From NCBI GenBank assembly GCA_002772545.1, contig PFDR01000065.1, forward strand, positions 1 through 54,327: DNA of 54,327 nucleotides, given 5' to 3'. The position numbers and the translations under genes were made by a program. Origin of the DNA: Candidatus Peregrinibacteria bacterium CG10_big_fil_rev_8_21_14_0_10_49_10. GTDB taxonomy: Bacteria > Patescibacteriota > Gracilibacteria > Peribacterales > Peribacteraceae. The notes below the pieces were generated by a model, which saw only the letters and a program-made list of their open reading frames with translations, was not told the origin of the DNA and made no database searches. Position 1 is the stretch's first letter. Each line of letters starts with the position of its first letter. This document shows positions 41,132-49,689 of the stretch, piece by piece.

Positions 41132-41159
41132 TTGACATTAATGGAAAGTTAATTATAAT
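41132..41159 (+). promoter_or_regulatory. Strong promoter of the DHp-REC protein
   Basis: TTGACA (41132-41137), 16-bp spacer, TATAAT (41154-41159); both hexamers match consensus. The leader to ATG 41187 is about 20 nt. Confidence 0.85.
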
Positions 41160-41186
41160 GTACTTCCATTTTTACTCTTCTCTTTT

Positions 41187-42272
41187 ATGAGTACCTCAGA
41201 AAACCAGGAACAAAGCGATGGTGGTGAAGATATCAGCTTACAGGATACACAGGCAGTAGAAGTAATAGAAGCAGAAACGCCATCATCTAGCTCTGAAGTT
41301 GATACAGGTGCAAGCACCAAGGCTGTTATAGCTTCTCAGGAAGGCACATCTTCTGCACTCAGGGAAACAATTGCACCGGACTCTCCAGAGGAATTGAGGA
41401 AATTGCTCTCAGAAGCAATGGAACTTTTGGATGCAACAAAGGCACAGGAAAAAGTGTTGATGAGAGAAAAAGAAGTATTGGCTGCTGAAATAGTAAGATT
41501 AGATAAAAAGTTAGTGGAAATAACCAGTCAACAACAATCAGATAGTGCAGAGCTAGCACATACCGTACGTAATGCCTTATCTGCACCAATCGGAATGACC
41601 GAAATCCTCCTAGAAGATGAAGAGAAAGATTTAGAAGAACAAAGGAGGCTGTTAAAAATAATACTATCAGGCATGCAACAGACGATAAGATCCTTAACTG
41701 CTTTTGTAGCATCGACCGGAGTAGTAGTAGCAGAACAATCTGTAGCTGCAATGGGTGAAAGAACATCAACTGAAGAGAGAGCTCAATCGACAACAGAAGC
41801 ATCGCTGGAATTACCAGCTGCCCGAAAAGGAAGCATTCTTATTGTGGACGATGAACTTTCCATTAGAGAGTTGCTGCCTTTGCAATTGGAAGCAGCCAGT
41901 ATTCCTACCATCACCAGTACCAAAACAGCTGCTTCTGGAGAGGAAGCCCTGAAGCTCTGGGATGAAAACGATGGATTTGATCTTGTGATTACTGACGTAA
42001 GAATGCCGGGCATGACCGGTCCTGCATTAGCTGTAAAACTCAGAGAGAAGCAACCCTGCGTAAAGATACTCTTCATTACTGGCCAGGCTGGAACCGAACT
42101 GGATGATATCTATAAGGTTCTTGGGGAAAATGGTTGGGTACAAGGCCTGAGCAAGCCATATGATTTGGATGAACCAAAAGAAGGCAGGCGAAGAAATAAT
42201 CCCGATCAACCTACTCTAAAAGAACTTATACTGGATGCATTGCCTACTGACCAGGAGAAGGCTCAAAAATAA
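41187..42272 (+). CDS. Response regulator with N-terminal DHp-like helices and no kinase domain
   Basis: 361 aa. Residues 1-70 are acidic and disordered-looking; about 70-115 form a coiled coil; 118-175 (SAELAHTVRNALSAPIGMTE) resemble the dimerisation/phosphoacceptor helices of histidine kinases with His in the H-x4-N context. There is no HATPase domain. A receiver domain follows (about 215-325: ILIVDDELSIREL, VITDVRMPGMTG with the phospho-Asp, LFITGQ and the SKPYD Lys). It could be a phosphotransfer relay protein. It has a consensus promoter and its own terminator, so it is expressed alone. Confidence 0.82.
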   Translation: MSTSENQEQSDGGEDISLQDTQAVEVIEAETPSSSSEVDTGASTKAVIASQEGTSSALRETIAPDSPEELRKLLSEAMELLDATKAQEKVLMREKEVLAAEIVRLDKKLVEITSQQQSDSAELAHTVRNALSAPIGMTEILLEDEEKDLEEQRRLLKIILSGMQQTIRSLTAFVASTGVVVAEQSVAAMGERTSTEERAQSTTEASLELPAARKGSILIVDDELSIRELLPLQLEAASIPTITSTKTAASGEEALKLWDENDGFDLVITDVRMPGMTGPALAVKLREKQPCVKILFITGQAGTELDDIYKVLGENGWVQGLSKPYDLDEPKEGRRRNNPDQPTLKELILDALPTDQEKAQK

Positions 42273-42286
42273 ATGTAGTTATTTAG

Positions 42287-42329
42287 ATGCGCCACTTTAT
42301 CTAAACAGATTGAAGTGGCGCATTTTTTT
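42287..42329 (+). terminator. Intrinsic terminator of the DHp-REC gene
   Basis: 11-bp stem ATGCGCCACTT/AAGTGGCGCAT with a 15-nt loop, followed by a T-run (TTTTTTT). Confidence 0.92.
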
Positions 42330-42348
42330 GGTTTAGTACCCGTGACCT

Positions 42349-42497
42349 GGAGCCGCACCCAAGGAACAAACAGTACCTAAGAAGCCTCATTCAAGGAGGC
42401 GCACTCCGGAGCCGCACCCAAGGAACAAACAGTACCCTAAGGAGCCTCATTCAAGGAGGCGCACTCCGGAGCCGCACCCACGAAGGGGTGCGGCTCC
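42349..42497. repeat. Tandem 59/60-bp repeats ending in a strong hairpin
   Basis: Two complete units start at 42349 and 42408 and a third begins at 42468 (periods 59 and 60). Each starts GGAGCCGCACCC and contains a GCCTC/GAGGC mini-hairpin. The third start pairs with GGGTGCGGCTCC (42486-42497) in a perfect 12-bp stem. It lies between the DHp-REC gene and hsp20; on the minus strand it can end hsp20 transcription. Confidence 0.8.
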
Positions 42498-42508
42498 TTC
42501 ATAACGTT

Positions 42509-42949
42509 TTACTGAATTTTGAGCGTCCTCCCCTTGCCCTTCTCCTCTTCTTTTCTCTTGGGAATGGTCACAGTGAGTTTGCCATTCTTCATGGCACACT
42601 CTGCTTTTGCTTCTTCTGCGGTAGCAGGCAAAGAAATCTGACGACAGAAGCTGCCGGAAGAACATTGTTTGCAGTAGTACTTCCTTTCTTGCTCTTCCTG
42701 TTCCTGATGCATGGTACCGGAAATGGTGAGGAGACCGTCTTCCACAGTGACCTCTATGTTTTCTTTGTCGTACCCGGGAAGGTCGGCAACGACTTGTACT
42801 TCTTTCTCTGTTTCACAGAGGTCTATCTTCGGGAGGAACATATTCCCGGACTCCTGGAAGAGTGTGGGGAAACTCCAGAAGGAGTCATCGAAGAACCGGT
42901 CAAAGGGGCTTACAAGCTGCCCCCTGTTTCGGCGTGATATAAGCTGCAT
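42509..42949 (-). CDS. Hsp20/alpha-crystallin small heat-shock protein
   Basis: 146 aa from ATG 42949. Alpha-crystallin domain (about 45-140: KIDLCETEKEVQVVADLPGY, NIEVTVEDGLLTISG, and the C-terminal LTVTIPK). ATP-independent holdase. The loop before SLPATAEEAKAE contains three Cys (YYCKQCSSGSFC) where most family members have ERSYGSF, so redox or metal response is possible. A CIRCE operator overlaps its promoter. The adjacent minus-strand transport operon is not part of the same transcript. Confidence 0.93.
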   Translation of the reverse strand: MQLISRRNRGQLVSPFDRFFDDSFWSFPTLFQESGNMFLPKIDLCETEKEVQVVADLPGYDKENIEVTVEDGLLTISGTMHQEQEEQERKYYCKQCSSGSFCRQISLPATAEEAKAECAMKNGKLTVTIPKRKEEEKGKGRTLKIQ

Positions 42950-42972
42950 ACTATAAGGGGGAAAAGGATAAA

Positions 42973-43013
42973 TTAGCACTCTCCAGTGTAGAGTGCCAAC
43001 TCTAGAAAGTCAA
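42973..43013 (-). promoter_or_regulatory. hsp20 promoter with CIRCE (HrcA) operator
   Basis: CIRCE: TTAGCACTC (42973-42981), 9 nt, GAGTGCCAA (42991-42999), one mismatch in the second arm from the canonical TTAGCACTC-N9-GAGTGCTAA. Minus-strand promoter: TTGACT (43013-43008), 17-bp spacer, TACACT (42990-42985), so the -10 lies exactly in the 9-nt spacer between the CIRCE arms. HrcA repression is the expected control (established for CIRCE). Confidence 0.93.
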
Positions 43014-43128
43014 GATTCTCCTTACAATTTTCCCCTCTCCTTGCAGGTCATATCTATAAGAAAAATCAAGACCGAACCTTCCCTCTCCCCGCACTGAATG
43101 GAAGTGGAGGAGAGGGGTGCCCCGACCT

Positions 43129-46100
43129 CTAGGAGGGGCAGGGTGAGGTCATCTTCTCCCGCAACATGGCAAACAACACCGGTAGTACAATGAGCGAAAG
43201 GAAAATAGATGTGGTAAGACCGGCTACCACAACCAATGCGAGCGGTTTTTGCACTTCTGCTCCTGTTCCTGTGGTTATGAGCATGGGCAGGAGTCCGAGG
43301 ATGGAAGTAAACGCTGTCATAAGAATGGGACGCAGACGGAGCGTGGCTCCTTCCAATACCGCTGCATGAATCCCCTCTTTGGTAATGCGCTGCGCCGGAT
43401 CACGCATGTACGCACCTTCTTCTTCCATAAGAGGTAAACCGAACTGCGCACGGAAGGCATTTTCCAGGTACACAATGATCACCACTCCCGTTTCCACGGC
43501 ATTACCGAAGAGTGAAATAAAGCCCACCCACACTGCCACCGAAAAGTTGTAATCTGCAATGAAGAGCGCAACCACTCCTCCTACAAGACTGAGTGGAATG
43601 GTAAGCATAACAATGGAAACAAGGCTGAGATCCTTATAGGTAAGATAGAGCAGAAGGAAGATGATAAAGATAACAATGGGTACGACAACAGCCAACTTCT
43701 TCTTGGCACGCAACTGGTTCTCGTACTGCCCTGTCCACTCCAATGCGTACCCTGTCGGGAGTTCCAGATTCTGTTCCAGGTACTCCTGTGCACTTCGCAC
43801 AAAAGAGACAAGGTCTATGCCCTGCGCATCGGTTTGTACCACAGCAAGCAACCTGCCATTCTCACTCTTAATCATAGCGGGCCCATCCACAAGACGAATG
43901 GTTGCCACACTGTCCAAAAGTACCTGAGTGCCGTTCGTACCATGAAGAGGCAATGATTTTACGTCTTCAAGATCCTGCCGGAAGGATTGCTGCAGGCGTA
44001 CCTGTACGCCATAGCGCTCACGCCCCTCTATAGTTGTGGTCACGAGCGCCCCGCCGACCCCTGCGGCGATGGTTTTGAGAGCATCACCTTTGAGGATGCC
44101 ATACTGCGCCAGAAGCTCATCGTTTAAATCTATATTGAGATAGCGCAAACCCATGGTGCGAATGGCAACGGTATCTGCTGCACCCGGAACATTGCCGAGC
44201 ATGCCCTCGATCTGTAGAGCAATCTTTTCGAGTTCCACAGGATCATCTCCAAAAATCTTCACACCTATTTGGCTCCGAATGCCGGTAGAAAGCATATCCA
44301 CACGCCCAATGATGGGCTGCGTAAAACTGTTCCAGAGATTTTTTGTACGGGTGGCTTTGTTTATTTCCGCAATGAGCTTCTGTTTGGTCATGCCCTTGCG
44401 CCACTGTTCTTTGGGCTTGAGCGTAATGAATGTTTCAAACATGGCAAGAGGAGCAGGGTCTGTGGCGGTATCTGCTCTTCCTGCTTTGCCGACCACTGTT
44501 TCCACTTCGGGGAATTGTGAAATAATTTTATTGGTCTGGAGCAGAAGTTCCTGTGCACGCTCTTCGGAGACATCGGGGATGGTAATGGGCATATACATGA
44601 TGGATCCCTCGTTGAGGGGAGGCATGAATTCCGAACCAATCTGCATCATGGCAACGACACCCGAAAGAATCAGAATGCCCATAGTCACCAGAACCTTTCT
44701 GCGATGTTCCAGAGCCCAGAGCAGGAGCGGTTCATACTTACTCTGCAAGTAACGTACAACGGGAATTTCCTGGTCTCCCCGCAAGTTTCCTTTAAGGAAG
44801 AATACGGAAAGAAGGGGTACAAGAAACAAAGCTGCAATGAGCGCACCGAGCATGGCAAAAACATTGGTAAATGCCAGAGGTGCAAAAAGTTTTCCTTCCA
44901 TACCTTCTAAGAAAAAGATGGGAAGGAAGGAAAGAATAATAATAAAGATAGCAAACACAATGGGCCTGCCTACTTCCAGAGTGGCTTCCAGTACACGTTG
45001 TACCCTCTCTTGAGGGGAATGAGGCGGGAATTGCAGAAGCTTACGATAGGCATTTTCACTGATGACAATAGCGCTATCCACCATGGTCCCAATAGCTATG
45101 GCTATGCCTCCCAAACTCATAATATTGGAGGGTAAGCCAAAAAGGCGCATGAAAATGAATGTCATGAGCACACCCATGATGAGTGCAATGGACGTGATAA
45201 TGGTTGAGCCGATATGCCAGAGAAACACACCCAACACGAGAGCGGTAATAACCAGTTCCTGACTGAGTACGCTGCTGAGCGTATGGATAGCACTTAAAAT
45301 GAGAGACGTGCGATCGTAGAATGGTTTGATGGTCACACCAGTAGGCAGCGTCTGTTCCACTTCCGTGATTCTTTTCTGTACAGCATCTATAACGGCAAGC
45401 GGATTTTCTCCGTAGCGCATAACCACTATCCCCCCGACTTTCTCTGCTCTTCCGTCTGCAAGAATGGCACGCCGGAACATACCGGATGTACGTACTTCGC
45501 CAATATCTGTGATGGTAAGCGGCATACCGTCCTGCCGCATACCCACAGTAATATGAGCAATATCATCGGGGCTCTGGAAGAACCCAAGACCCTGTATGGC
45601 CACTTCCCGTCCGCCGGTATCCACCACCTTACCGGATACGTTGTTGTTTCCCTGCATAATGGCATCCATCACCTGCATGATGCGCAGGTTGTATTGCTGT
45701 AACTTTAAAGGATCCAGAACCCCCTGATACGTTTTTACATACCCGCCGACAGATGCGACTTCTGCGACCCCGGGAACACTCTGGAGCGCATAACGGACAG
45801 TAAAGTCCTGTATGGACCGCAGCTCTGTAAGTGAATGCGTATCACTCTCAAGTGTATACATAAAGATCTGACCGAGCCCCGTAGCATCGGGACCAAGGAT
45901 GGGCGTGACACCCATGGGCAACTGCATTTGAGCAAGACTCAGACGTTCGGAAACACGATCACGGGCAAAGTAAATATCTACATCGTCAGTAAAAATAACT
46001 GTGACCATGGAAACACCCAGCATGGAAGAAGCCCGAATAGTCCGAACACCGGCAAGTCCCTGCATGCTCACTGTGAGAGGATACGTAATTTGATCTTCTA

Positions 46101-46281
46101 TATTCTTGGGACTTTGCCCGGTCCATTCGGTCATCACCACCACCTGATTTTCGGAGAGATCGGGAATGGCATCCACAGGGGTTTGGATGACGGAAAGTAT
46201 GCCCACTATGGTCAGCACACCAAAGAATACAAGGGTCAGAAACCTGTTTTGAAGAGCCTTTGTAATGAGGAAATTGATCAT
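43129..46281 (-). CDS. cusA: CusA-type heavy-metal RND efflux pump
   Basis: Proton-driven Cu(I)/Ag(I) exporter of the HME-RND class. 1050 aa, full length. The TM4 motif GGIAIAIGTMVDSAIV is of the CusA (monovalent ion) type. Periplasmic Met residues are in the expected places (GSEFMPPLNEGSIMYMP and DMLSTGIRSQIGVKIFG, matching the CusA three-Met copper relay). It overlaps cusB by 4 bp (ATGA). No outer-membrane channel gene (cusC/tolC) is nearby. Confidence 0.95.
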   Translation of the reverse strand: MINFLITKALQNRFLTLVFFGVLTIVGILSVIQTPVDAIPDLSENQVVVMTEWTGQSPKNIEDQITYPLTVSMQGLAGVRTIRASSMLGVSMVTVIFTDDVDIYFARDRVSERLSLAQMQLPMGVTPILGPDATGLGQIFMYTLESDTHSLTELRSIQDFTVRYALQSVPGVAEVASVGGYVKTYQGVLDPLKLQQYNLRIMQVMDAIMQGNNNVSGKVVDTGGREVAIQGLGFFQSPDDIAHITVGMRQDGMPLTITDIGEVRTSGMFRRAILADGRAEKVGGIVVMRYGENPLAVIDAVQKRITEVEQTLPTGVTIKPFYDRTSLILSAIHTLSSVLSQELVITALVLGVFLWHIGSTIITSIALIMGVLMTFIFMRLFGLPSNIMSLGGIAIAIGTMVDSAIVISENAYRKLLQFPPHSPQERVQRVLEATLEVGRPIVFAIFIIILSFLPIFFLEGMEGKLFAPLAFTNVFAMLGALIAALFLVPLLSVFFLKGNLRGDQEIPVVRYLQSKYEPLLLWALEHRRKVLVTMGILILSGVVAMMQIGSEFMPPLNEGSIMYMPITIPDVSEERAQELLLQTNKIISQFPEVETVVGKAGRADTATDPAPLAMFETFITLKPKEQWRKGMTKQKLIAEINKATRTKNLWNSFTQPIIGRVDMLSTGIRSQIGVKIFGDDPVELEKIALQIEGMLGNVPGAADTVAIRTMGLRYLNIDLNDELLAQYGILKGDALKTIAAGVGGALVTTTIEGRERYGVQVRLQQSFRQDLEDVKSLPLHGTNGTQVLLDSVATIRLVDGPAMIKSENGRLLAVVQTDAQGIDLVSFVRSAQEYLEQNLELPTGYALEWTGQYENQLRAKKKLAVVVPIVIFIIFLLLYLTYKDLSLVSIVMLTIPLSLVGGVVALFIADYNFSVAVWVGFISLFGNAVETGVVIIVYLENAFRAQFGLPLMEEEGAYMRDPAQRITKEGIHAAVLEGATLRLRPILMTAFTSILGLLPMLITTGTGAEVQKPLALVVVAGLTTSIFLSLIVLPVLFAMLREKMTSPCPS

Positions 46282-48107
46282 AAGGAAGTAGGGGTACTTT
46301 CAGGAGACTCTTCGGTCGGAAGAGCAATCGTGCCGGGAGAATCAAGAATAATACGGGACTCCGCTGTAATGTTTCCGGTCACTTCCGCAAATTCGCCATC
46401 TTCGGAACGTACACTTACACGAGCTTTATATGGTAAGTTTGATTCTTCATTCAGTACCCATAGAACATTGCCATCATCCTCCCGTTTTACAGCAAAAGAA
46501 GGAATGCGGAACAGAGGAGTAGCACGATCCACAATACGAACACGCACACTGGTATGGTGAGGAAGATTGAGACTGTCATCCACTTTCGCCTGCACCGTAA
46601 CCGTATGTGTCTGCCTGTCCACCTGCGGACTGATGCGTGCAACCTCGGCTTGGTACGTCTTTTCTTCCGATTCCGGAAGGAAGAAGACCAGAGTCTCACC
46701 TATGTGTAATGCTCCTGCCAGATGTTCCGGTAGACCAAACTGGATTTCGCTCTTTGCTTTCTTGGCCAGACTGGTAGGGACATCCGTGAGTTCAAATGCC
46801 GTCATGGAGGATGCAACAATTTTTCCGACTTCTATGAATCGCTTGGATACGGTTCCGGAGAACGGCGACCGGATTTCCCGGTGCCCGCTTTGTGCAACTT
46901 CGGATTGCAGCTGAGCATTTGCCACATCAACCATGGTTCTATATCTCTCCACCATCTGCTGCTGACTGGCATCGGTCAGTTCGTAGTTGTTTTGTATGGT
47001 ACGCAGCTCGGATGTCATCATGCGTACCTTATTGCTCATCGCAGCTTCTGTTTTACCACTGCGGTATGCTTTATAGAGTTCCGGCTCAGCAGCAATAAGC
47101 TTTTCGTACATGTTCACTGCATCTTCTATCTTCTCCTGCATTTTTAAAATGCTCTCCTGTGAAGCCAAAACTTTGTTGGTGAGGTTGGCAAGTTCCTGCT
47201 GCGTATAAAATCCTGTCTGCATGGTAGGCACCGATGGTGTCGCACTGAGTAACGTGATGGTTCCATTCAGTGCGTCATTGGCCAGATGTAAAATTTCCAC
47301 AATGTGCTCTTGTTTGCGTGCATCACTCACTGAAGGATACGCCTGCTCGGCGTCGTAAAGAGCGGTAAAGAGCGGAGCAACATCGTGTCGTGTCTGCCTA
47401 CTCAGCTGACCAAGCTGGTCAAGAAGGTCTTCTTCCTGCACGGTATCGCCCGGACGGGAATTGGAACCGATAAGGATTTGCTCTGTAACCTGCCTTGCCT
47501 GCCGTACGGTGGTAAAACCTTGGTCTACCATTTGCCGTACATTGGCAGCCTGTTCTGCAAATTGTTGCAGAAAGGAATCCTGCTCCCGTTTTGCTATAAA
47601 CAGAGCGGTTTCCTTCTCCTGAATCTTCTGCTGTGCGTTTATGAGCGTTTCCTGTGCAACATTTTGCGTGGTGACGTAGTCCGACTGCGCCTGCGCCTTA
47701 CGCGCATTCTTCTCTGCAATAACTGCGGTGCTCTGCCCTTCTACACCCTTGGGGAGCAGGAGAGCCACCACCTGGTTTTTGGTGACCTTGTCACCGATAT
47801 CAACATAAATGTCTTCCACTATCCCCTCCCTGCGGGGAAAGATGTTCGCCGTTTCGTGCGAGAGCACGGTACCCAGAAGAATAATGGAAGAAGACTGACT
47901 GAGGAGAACAGGTTGCAGGGTCGTGAATGCAGGTTCCTGCATAACTGCAGCCGCACCTGCTTCCACAAGGAGAGGCGGCTGCGTAGAACTAAAGGAAGCA
48001 AAAACGCTGTAGCTGACGCCTGCAGTAAGCAGGAGTGCAGCACCCGCAATACCTTTTCGTCCGGAGCGAGTCATGAGCCTATAGAGGGATAAAAACATAT
48101 TTTTCAT
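46278..48107 (-). CDS. cusB: CusB-like membrane fusion protein
   Basis: Periplasmic/extracytoplasmic adaptor of the RND pump. 609 aa, larger than typical CusB (about 400 aa). TM anchor (about 19-40), lipoyl-like half-domains (IFPRREGIVEDIYVDIGDKV; REIRSPFSGTVSKRFIEVGK), a very long helical hairpin (about 140-400) and beta-barrel and membrane-proximal domains. The extra-long hairpin may compensate for a missing outer-membrane partner or reflect spanning of a thick wall. It follows the lipoprotein gene by 18 bp. Confidence 0.92.
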   Translation of the reverse strand: MKNMFLSLYRLMTRSGRKGIAGAALLLTAGVSYSVFASFSSTQPPLLVEAGAAAVMQEPAFTTLQPVLLSQSSSIILLGTVLSHETANIFPRREGIVEDIYVDIGDKVTKNQVVALLLPKGVEGQSTAVIAEKNARKAQAQSDYVTTQNVAQETLINAQQKIQEKETALFIAKREQDSFLQQFAEQAANVRQMVDQGFTTVRQARQVTEQILIGSNSRPGDTVQEEDLLDQLGQLSRQTRHDVAPLFTALYDAEQAYPSVSDARKQEHIVEILHLANDALNGTITLLSATPSVPTMQTGFYTQQELANLTNKVLASQESILKMQEKIEDAVNMYEKLIAAEPELYKAYRSGKTEAAMSNKVRMMTSELRTIQNNYELTDASQQQMVERYRTMVDVANAQLQSEVAQSGHREIRSPFSGTVSKRFIEVGKIVASSMTAFELTDVPTSLAKKAKSEIQFGLPEHLAGALHIGETLVFFLPESEEKTYQAEVARISPQVDRQTHTVTVQAKVDDSLNLPHHTSVRVRIVDRATPLFRIPSFAVKREDDGNVLWVLNEESNLPYKARVSVRSEDGEFAEVTGNITAESRIILDSPGTIALPTEESPESTPTSL

Positions 48108-48125
48108 AGTAAAAAGGGGGATGCA

Positions 48126-48353
48126 TTACATATCCATACCCTCCATGTTCATACTGCCTTCATCCTGAACCATTCTGATATGATCTTCGAACTTCATACC
48201 CATACGGGCAGCGGCAGCTTTTTCTTCACGGTAGCGCTCTACGGTCATACCGTACTGAGCAGCCTGCTCATTTTCTGTAAGAGGCTTCTGCGATGCACAA
48301 CCTGTGAAGAGAACAACAGAGAGGATAAGAATTGTGGAAAAAAGTTTTTCCAT
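48126..48353 (-). CDS. Met-rich lipoprotein of the copper efflux operon
   Basis: 75 aa. Lipoprotein signal with lipobox LFTGC (Cys about residue 19). Mature part about 57 residues, helical and charged, ending in a Met-rich tail GSMNMEGMDM, typical of Cu(I)-binding extensions. It lies between a second Met-rich secreted protein and cusB. Probably a surface Cu(I) scavenger or CusF-like donor (inference). Confidence 0.82.
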   Translation of the reverse strand: MEKLFSTILILSVVLFTGCASQKPLTENEQAAQYGMTVERYREEKAAAARMGMKFEDHIRMVQDEGSMNMEGMDM

Positions 48354-48428
48354 AAAAAAATGGGGAAAAAGAAATACAGTCAGTCTTTGCAGTACATGTG
48401 TATTACAAAGCTAACAGACGTAATGGAT

Positions 48429-48797
48429 TTACACTCTCAATACCACCGTTCCGGTGAGCAGTATTTCCGGGAAAGGCGGCCCTGCACTGGCAATAGATAC
48501 AGTGGATTTCTTCAAAAGATCGGAAGCGCCTTTCAAATCGAAAGGGCTTACTGCAAACATAGGAGCAAAACTCGCAGAAACAGACAGAGTGGGCGCGGAC
48601 GCAATAGCAAGCTCCTGACCTTTCTGCTCACAGCGTTCACACGTCATATCTTTGTTTTCCTGACTCCTTTGCATCATGTGTGCCATCACTTGCTGATCGG
48701 AATGGTTCATGGGCATTGCCCCCATATTCATAGGACAAATACTCGCACACAGCGTGGAGAGGCTGAAACCGATGAGTGCAAACAGTGATGGATTCAT
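48429..48797 (-). CDS. Secreted Met/Cys/His-rich protein of the copper efflux operon
   Basis: 122 aa. Signal sequence (MNPSLFALIGFSLSTLCASI), then a Met/His cluster (CPMNMGAMPMNHSDQQVMAHM) and a CxxC (MTCERCEQ), all plausible Cu(I) ligands. The C-terminal 60 residues are hydrophobic and mixed without a known domain. The neighbours are csoR upstream and the Met-rich lipoprotein downstream, so a role in copper binding outside the membrane is likely. Confidence 0.78.
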   Translation of the reverse strand: MNPSLFALIGFSLSTLCASICPMNMGAMPMNHSDQQVMAHMMQRSQENKDMTCERCEQKGQELAIASAPTLSVSASFAPMFAVSPFDLKGASDLLKKSTVSIASAGPPFPEILLTGTVVLRV

Positions 48798-48812
48798 AGA
48801 GACAAAGAAATG

Positions 48813-49088
48813 TTAGCGACTTGTAACGTCGCATGCACGCATAATTTCATCTGCAAATTGTTCTTTGGCTTTTCTGCCACCTTTTCCGAGTTTCTTGGCA
48901 CTGCAAGTAATAAGATGACTCTGAAGAACATAGTAGTTTGTCTTTTTCAGTAATCCGACTCCGGCATTTACCTGCTGAGCAATGTCCATACAATAGTCAC
49001 CTTTTTCAATCATCTTCACCAAACGGTCTATTTGGCCGGCTGCCTTTTTAAGGTTGGTAAGGGCTTTGGACTTGTAGGGATCGATCAT
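48813..49088 (-). CDS. csoR: CsoR-family copper-sensing repressor
   Basis: 91 aa, all-helical DUF156 family. The Cu(I) ligands of CsoR are conserved: Cys in KGDYCMDIAQQ and His-x3-Cys in LQSHLITCSAKK. It is the first gene of the minus-strand operon csoR, Met/Cys protein, lipoprotein, cusB, cusA, and should derepress the operon when Cu(I) binds. Upstream of its ATG is an eight-fold perfect GGGATTA array (49095-49150), so the promoter must lie in or beyond the repeat. Confidence 0.93.
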   Translation of the reverse strand: MIDPYKSKALTNLKKAAGQIDRLVKMIEKGDYCMDIAQQVNAGVGLLKKTNYYVLQSHLITCSAKKLGKGGRKAKEQFADEIMRACDVTSR

Positions 49089-49094
49089 GATATA

Positions 49095-49157
49095 GGGATT
49101 AGGGATTAGGGATTAGGGATTAGGGATTAGGGATTAGGGATTAGGGATTAGGGATTC
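49095..49157. repeat. Perfect heptamer array upstream of csoR
   Basis: Eight identical GGGATTA units (49095-49150) plus GGGATTC. The first unit is 6 bp from the csoR start codon. The uniform word distinguishes it from the mixed arrays elsewhere. Copy number may vary by slippage. The region 49158-49261 shows nothing else. Confidence 0.9.
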
Positions 49158-49261
49158 CCTTAAACCATGACCTATGGTACAGGTTATGCTGCAGGAACGC
49201 AAGAAAATAGTGCACACACAAAACCAGCTACCACGCATAGATCACTACCTACAAGGGGCAT

Positions 49262-49642
49262 TCATTCTCTCTGCTCACTACCACCTTCAAACAACATCTT
49301 GATTGAATCCCATGTTTCTTTCACTGTTGTAGCCAAAGAGCACAATCTATCGACACTCTTTCTCAAGCGCAGTTGATCAGCACCTTCTGTATAACTGGTC
49401 CGCAAAGCCCATATGCCACCGATATTTTCAATCATATGCCTTTCACGAATTTTTGGGAGCATTGTTTGTATTGAACCGGGATAGTACTGATGCGCAACCA
49501 CATACTCCGCCTGCTCACGCGTAAGACCGGGCATTAGAATAAAGTATCTCTGCCCTTTTCCCGGTTCAGAACTTTCCCGCACTTCAGCTGTAAACTCTGG
49601 CATAGCAATTGACTTGTGAACTATGGAAAAGACTACGTTCAT
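49262..49642 (-). CDS. Hypothetical protein
   Basis: 126 aa from ATG 49642 (or 113 aa from ATG 49603, MPEFTAEV). Soluble, with GQRYFILMPGLTREQAEYVV and GGIWALRTSYTEGADQLRLR; no family recognised. It has a consensus promoter on the minus strand located inside the end of the upstream GIY-YIG gene, so it is transcribed separately. Confidence 0.65.
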   Translation of the reverse strand: MNVVFSIVHKSIAMPEFTAEVRESSEPGKGQRYFILMPGLTREQAEYVVAHQYYPGSIQTMLPKIRERHMIENIGGIWALRTSYTEGADQLRLRKSVDRLCSLATTVKETWDSIKMLFEGGSEQRE

Positions 49643-49660
49643 AGTGAAGAAGTTATATAT

Positions 49661-49689
49661 ATTATATATTATTTATTATATTTTGTCAA
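49661..49689 (-). promoter_or_regulatory. Consensus promoter of the 126-aa hypothetical
   Basis: Minus strand TTGACA (49689-49684), 17-bp spacer, TATAAT (49666-49661): perfect hexamers and spacing, within an A/T-rich tract. Confidence 0.85.

Noticed and set aside
49095-49157. Telomere-like TTAGGG repeats
   Set aside because: The unit is 7 bp (GGGATTA), the array is internal and short, and genes continue on both sides.
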